This document shows positions 62,870-64,000 of a stretch of 64,000 nt of DNA, in pieces. The notes below the pieces were generated by a model. The model worked only from the letters and a program-made list of their open reading frames with translations. It was not told the origin of the DNA and did not search any database. The stretch spans positions 310,001-374,000 of the forward strand of contig NC_009464.1 of assembly GCF_000063445.1 (NCBI RefSeq), in the 5' to 3' direction. Position 1 is the stretch's first letter. Every line of letters begins with the position of its first letter. Source of the DNA: Methanocella arvoryzae MRE50. Its GTDB lineage: Archaea; Halobacteriota; Methanocellia; Methanocellales; Methanocellaceae. Both the position numbers and the translations under genes were made by a program.

Positions 62870-64000
62870 ATGCTGAAGAGGTTGACAGCACTCGATCTAT
62901 TTTTGATCATGTTCGTGCTGATGTTCTACGGAAGGCTTAGTGTCGTGCTTTTCATCCCCCAGTACGCCATCGACTATGGCATACCTGCGCCTTATTACAG
63001 CCTGCATTTCGCCATGGTCAGCATAGGCTCGGCAGTGTCCAACCTGCTCAGCATTATTCTGCTGCGGCACGTCAATCCAAAAAAGATGTTCCTGGCTATC
63101 GGTGTAATCTCCGCCATCTACGAAATACTGCTCTACTTATACCCCTCTCCTGAAACGCTGCTGATCTCAGGCCTGCTGATCGGCCTGGCAGCCGGGACTT
63201 TCTGGAGCCTGACTTTCCTGATGGTGTGCGAGCTTATCGATGCCTACGGCTTATCTACCACGGACGCGTTTTCCCGGTACAACGTCATCACGACTGTAAT
63301 GAGCGCCCTGACCCCCCTCATCGCCGGGGCGATCGTACAGACTTTCGGGTACGGCATATGGCTGCTGTCCGCCCTGGCATTCCTCATCATCTCCACGGCG
63401 ATCATGGCGTTCTTCAAAGACCCGATCTACTACAAGACTTATGGCCAGTATCCCATCAAGGAAGACCTCGGCAAAGTGCTCGGCAACAAGCGCACAGTAA
63501 TTACTTTCCTGCTGATCATGCTGTTCATGACGCTCACCGTCAGCACCTGGTCTTCGCTGTCAAAAGTCTTCTTCGCCAACATCGGCATTCGCAGCGTCTG
63601 GCTGGGAGTGCTGAGCGTAGTGGTCAGCGTCGTCACCATCATCGTATACTGGCTGCTTGCCAGACAACGCTTCGGCAACCGCAGGATGATCGCCACTCTC
63701 GGCATTGTCATATTTGGTGCTGAACTGCTGCTGATCACCTTCACGTCCAACCCGCTCATCGTCTTTATCCTCGAGGGCATCGTAGGCACCGCCGGCATAG
63801 CAGCCGTCAGCTTCTCGACCCAGAACATCCTGAAGAACACGTTCCAGGAGCGGACCTACATCGGCCGGCCCATCTTCGCGCTGGGCATGTACATCGCCAA
63901 CGCCATCTGGTTTGCCGCCTGCGGGTACATCATCGCCGATTGCGGAGGCTATACTGCCGTGGGGCAGATCCTCGGCATCACCGTAGACCAGTTCGGGTTC
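62870..64000 (+). CDS. MFS transporter, truncated by window end
   Basis: An open frame from the ATG at 62870 to the end of the window (377 codons, continuing). Translation gives a polytopic membrane protein: MLKRLTALDLFLIMFVLMFY, SAVSNLLSIILLRHVNPKKMFLAIG (a motif A-like loop), GLLIGLAAGTFWSLTFLMVCELIDAYG, and a central hydrophilic loop KDPIYYKTYGQYPIKEDLGK, followed by six further hydrophobic stretches. About eleven helices are visible so far. Substrate unknown. Confidence 0.85.
   Translation, partial: MLKRLTALDLFLIMFVLMFYGRLSVVLFIPQYAIDYGIPAPYYSLHFAMVSIGSAVSNLLSIILLRHVNPKKMFLAIGVISAIYEILLYLYPSPETLLISGLLIGLAAGTFWSLTFLMVCELIDAYGLSTTDAFSRYNVITTVMSALTPLIAGAIVQTFGYGIWLLSALAFLIISTAIMAFFKDPIYYKTYGQYPIKEDLGKVLGNKRTVITFLLIMLFMTLTVSTWSSLSKVFFANIGIRSVWLGVLSVVVSVVTIIVYWLLARQRFGNRRMIATLGIVIFGAELLLITFTSNPLIVFILEGIVGTAGIAAVSFSTQNILKNTFQERTYIGRPIFALGMYIANAIWFAACGYIIADCGGYTAVGQILGITVDQFGF

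Overview
The window looks like chromosome from a methanogenic archaeon, most likely a Methanocella-type organism (order Methanocellales). This rests on archaeal-type PheS and TrpS, Dph2 (diphthamide), deoxyhypusine synthase (hypusine), a tandem-fused tRNA-splicing endonuclease, archaeal ThiL, NucS, a DUF39-ferredoxin homocysteine-biosynthesis protein, a NikR-linked nickel ECF transporter and many PAS-type sensor kinases. The genus is inferred from gene content and style, not from a database match.

Layout. 1-2.5 kb: an AT-rich lipoprotein gene and a tyrosine recombinase, possibly one edge of an integrated element. 2.6-9.3 kb: trpS-pheS, a GNAT-DUF2156 pair, endA and dph2. 9.4-10.5 kb: a nested cluster of short inverted-repeat elements, then two tRNA-Thr(UGU) genes. 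11-24 kb: a large surface protein (7-bladed propeller plus six cadherin-like repeats), a regulator/acyl-CoA synthetase pair, small enzymes, an MFS exporter, a lipoprotein and an HtrA protease, with two more repeat elements. 24-33 kb: a DUF362-ferredoxin protein, a FemAB/GNAT-like gene split by an intact IS1634-type insertion sequence with a visible 6-bp target duplication, and secreted proteins: an FKBP isomerase lipoprotein, a subtilisin-like protease apparently started from AUU, and a beta-helix lipoprotein. 33-44.4 kb: a membrane-tethered winged-helix protein and four sensor histidine kinases with different input domains but a shared HD-I-N/T-N kinase core, and no response regulator. 44.5-45.6 kb: the second nested repeat cluster. 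45.7-51 kb: phosphoesterase, HdeD-like protein, tRNA-Leu, DUF39 protein and flavodoxin/ferredoxin membrane protein. 51.2-55.5 kb: nikR-nikQ-nikO-HD protein-nikM-nikN. 55.5-64 kb: nitroreductase, flavodoxin, thiL, GNAT plus a degenerate ABC ATPase, dys, a YkgJ-type protein, nucS, and an MFS gene running off the end.

The most unusual structure is the set of short non-coding elements at about 8.1, 9.4-10.5, 19.6-20.0, 23.7-23.9, 44.5-45.6 and 49.1 kb. Each element repeats its own 7-12 base word (such as TACACGAAG, CCGCCAAG, GACCTCC, CACAGATT or CACAGAGA) on one arm and its complement on the other. Several elements sit inside others. In one case the empty site (8.1 kb) and the filled site (45.2 kb) are both in the window, and the inserted 332-bp element has terminal inverted repeats and an exact TA duplication, so at least part of this family moves or has moved.

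Functionally, the nickel operon would feed methanogenesis enzymes and hydrogenase. NikR probably controls it through two 28-bp sites of 7-N14-7 geometry. The four kinases suggest a locally expanded signalling set whose output partners lie elsewhere. All functional calls come from reading motifs in translated sequence; no search was run.
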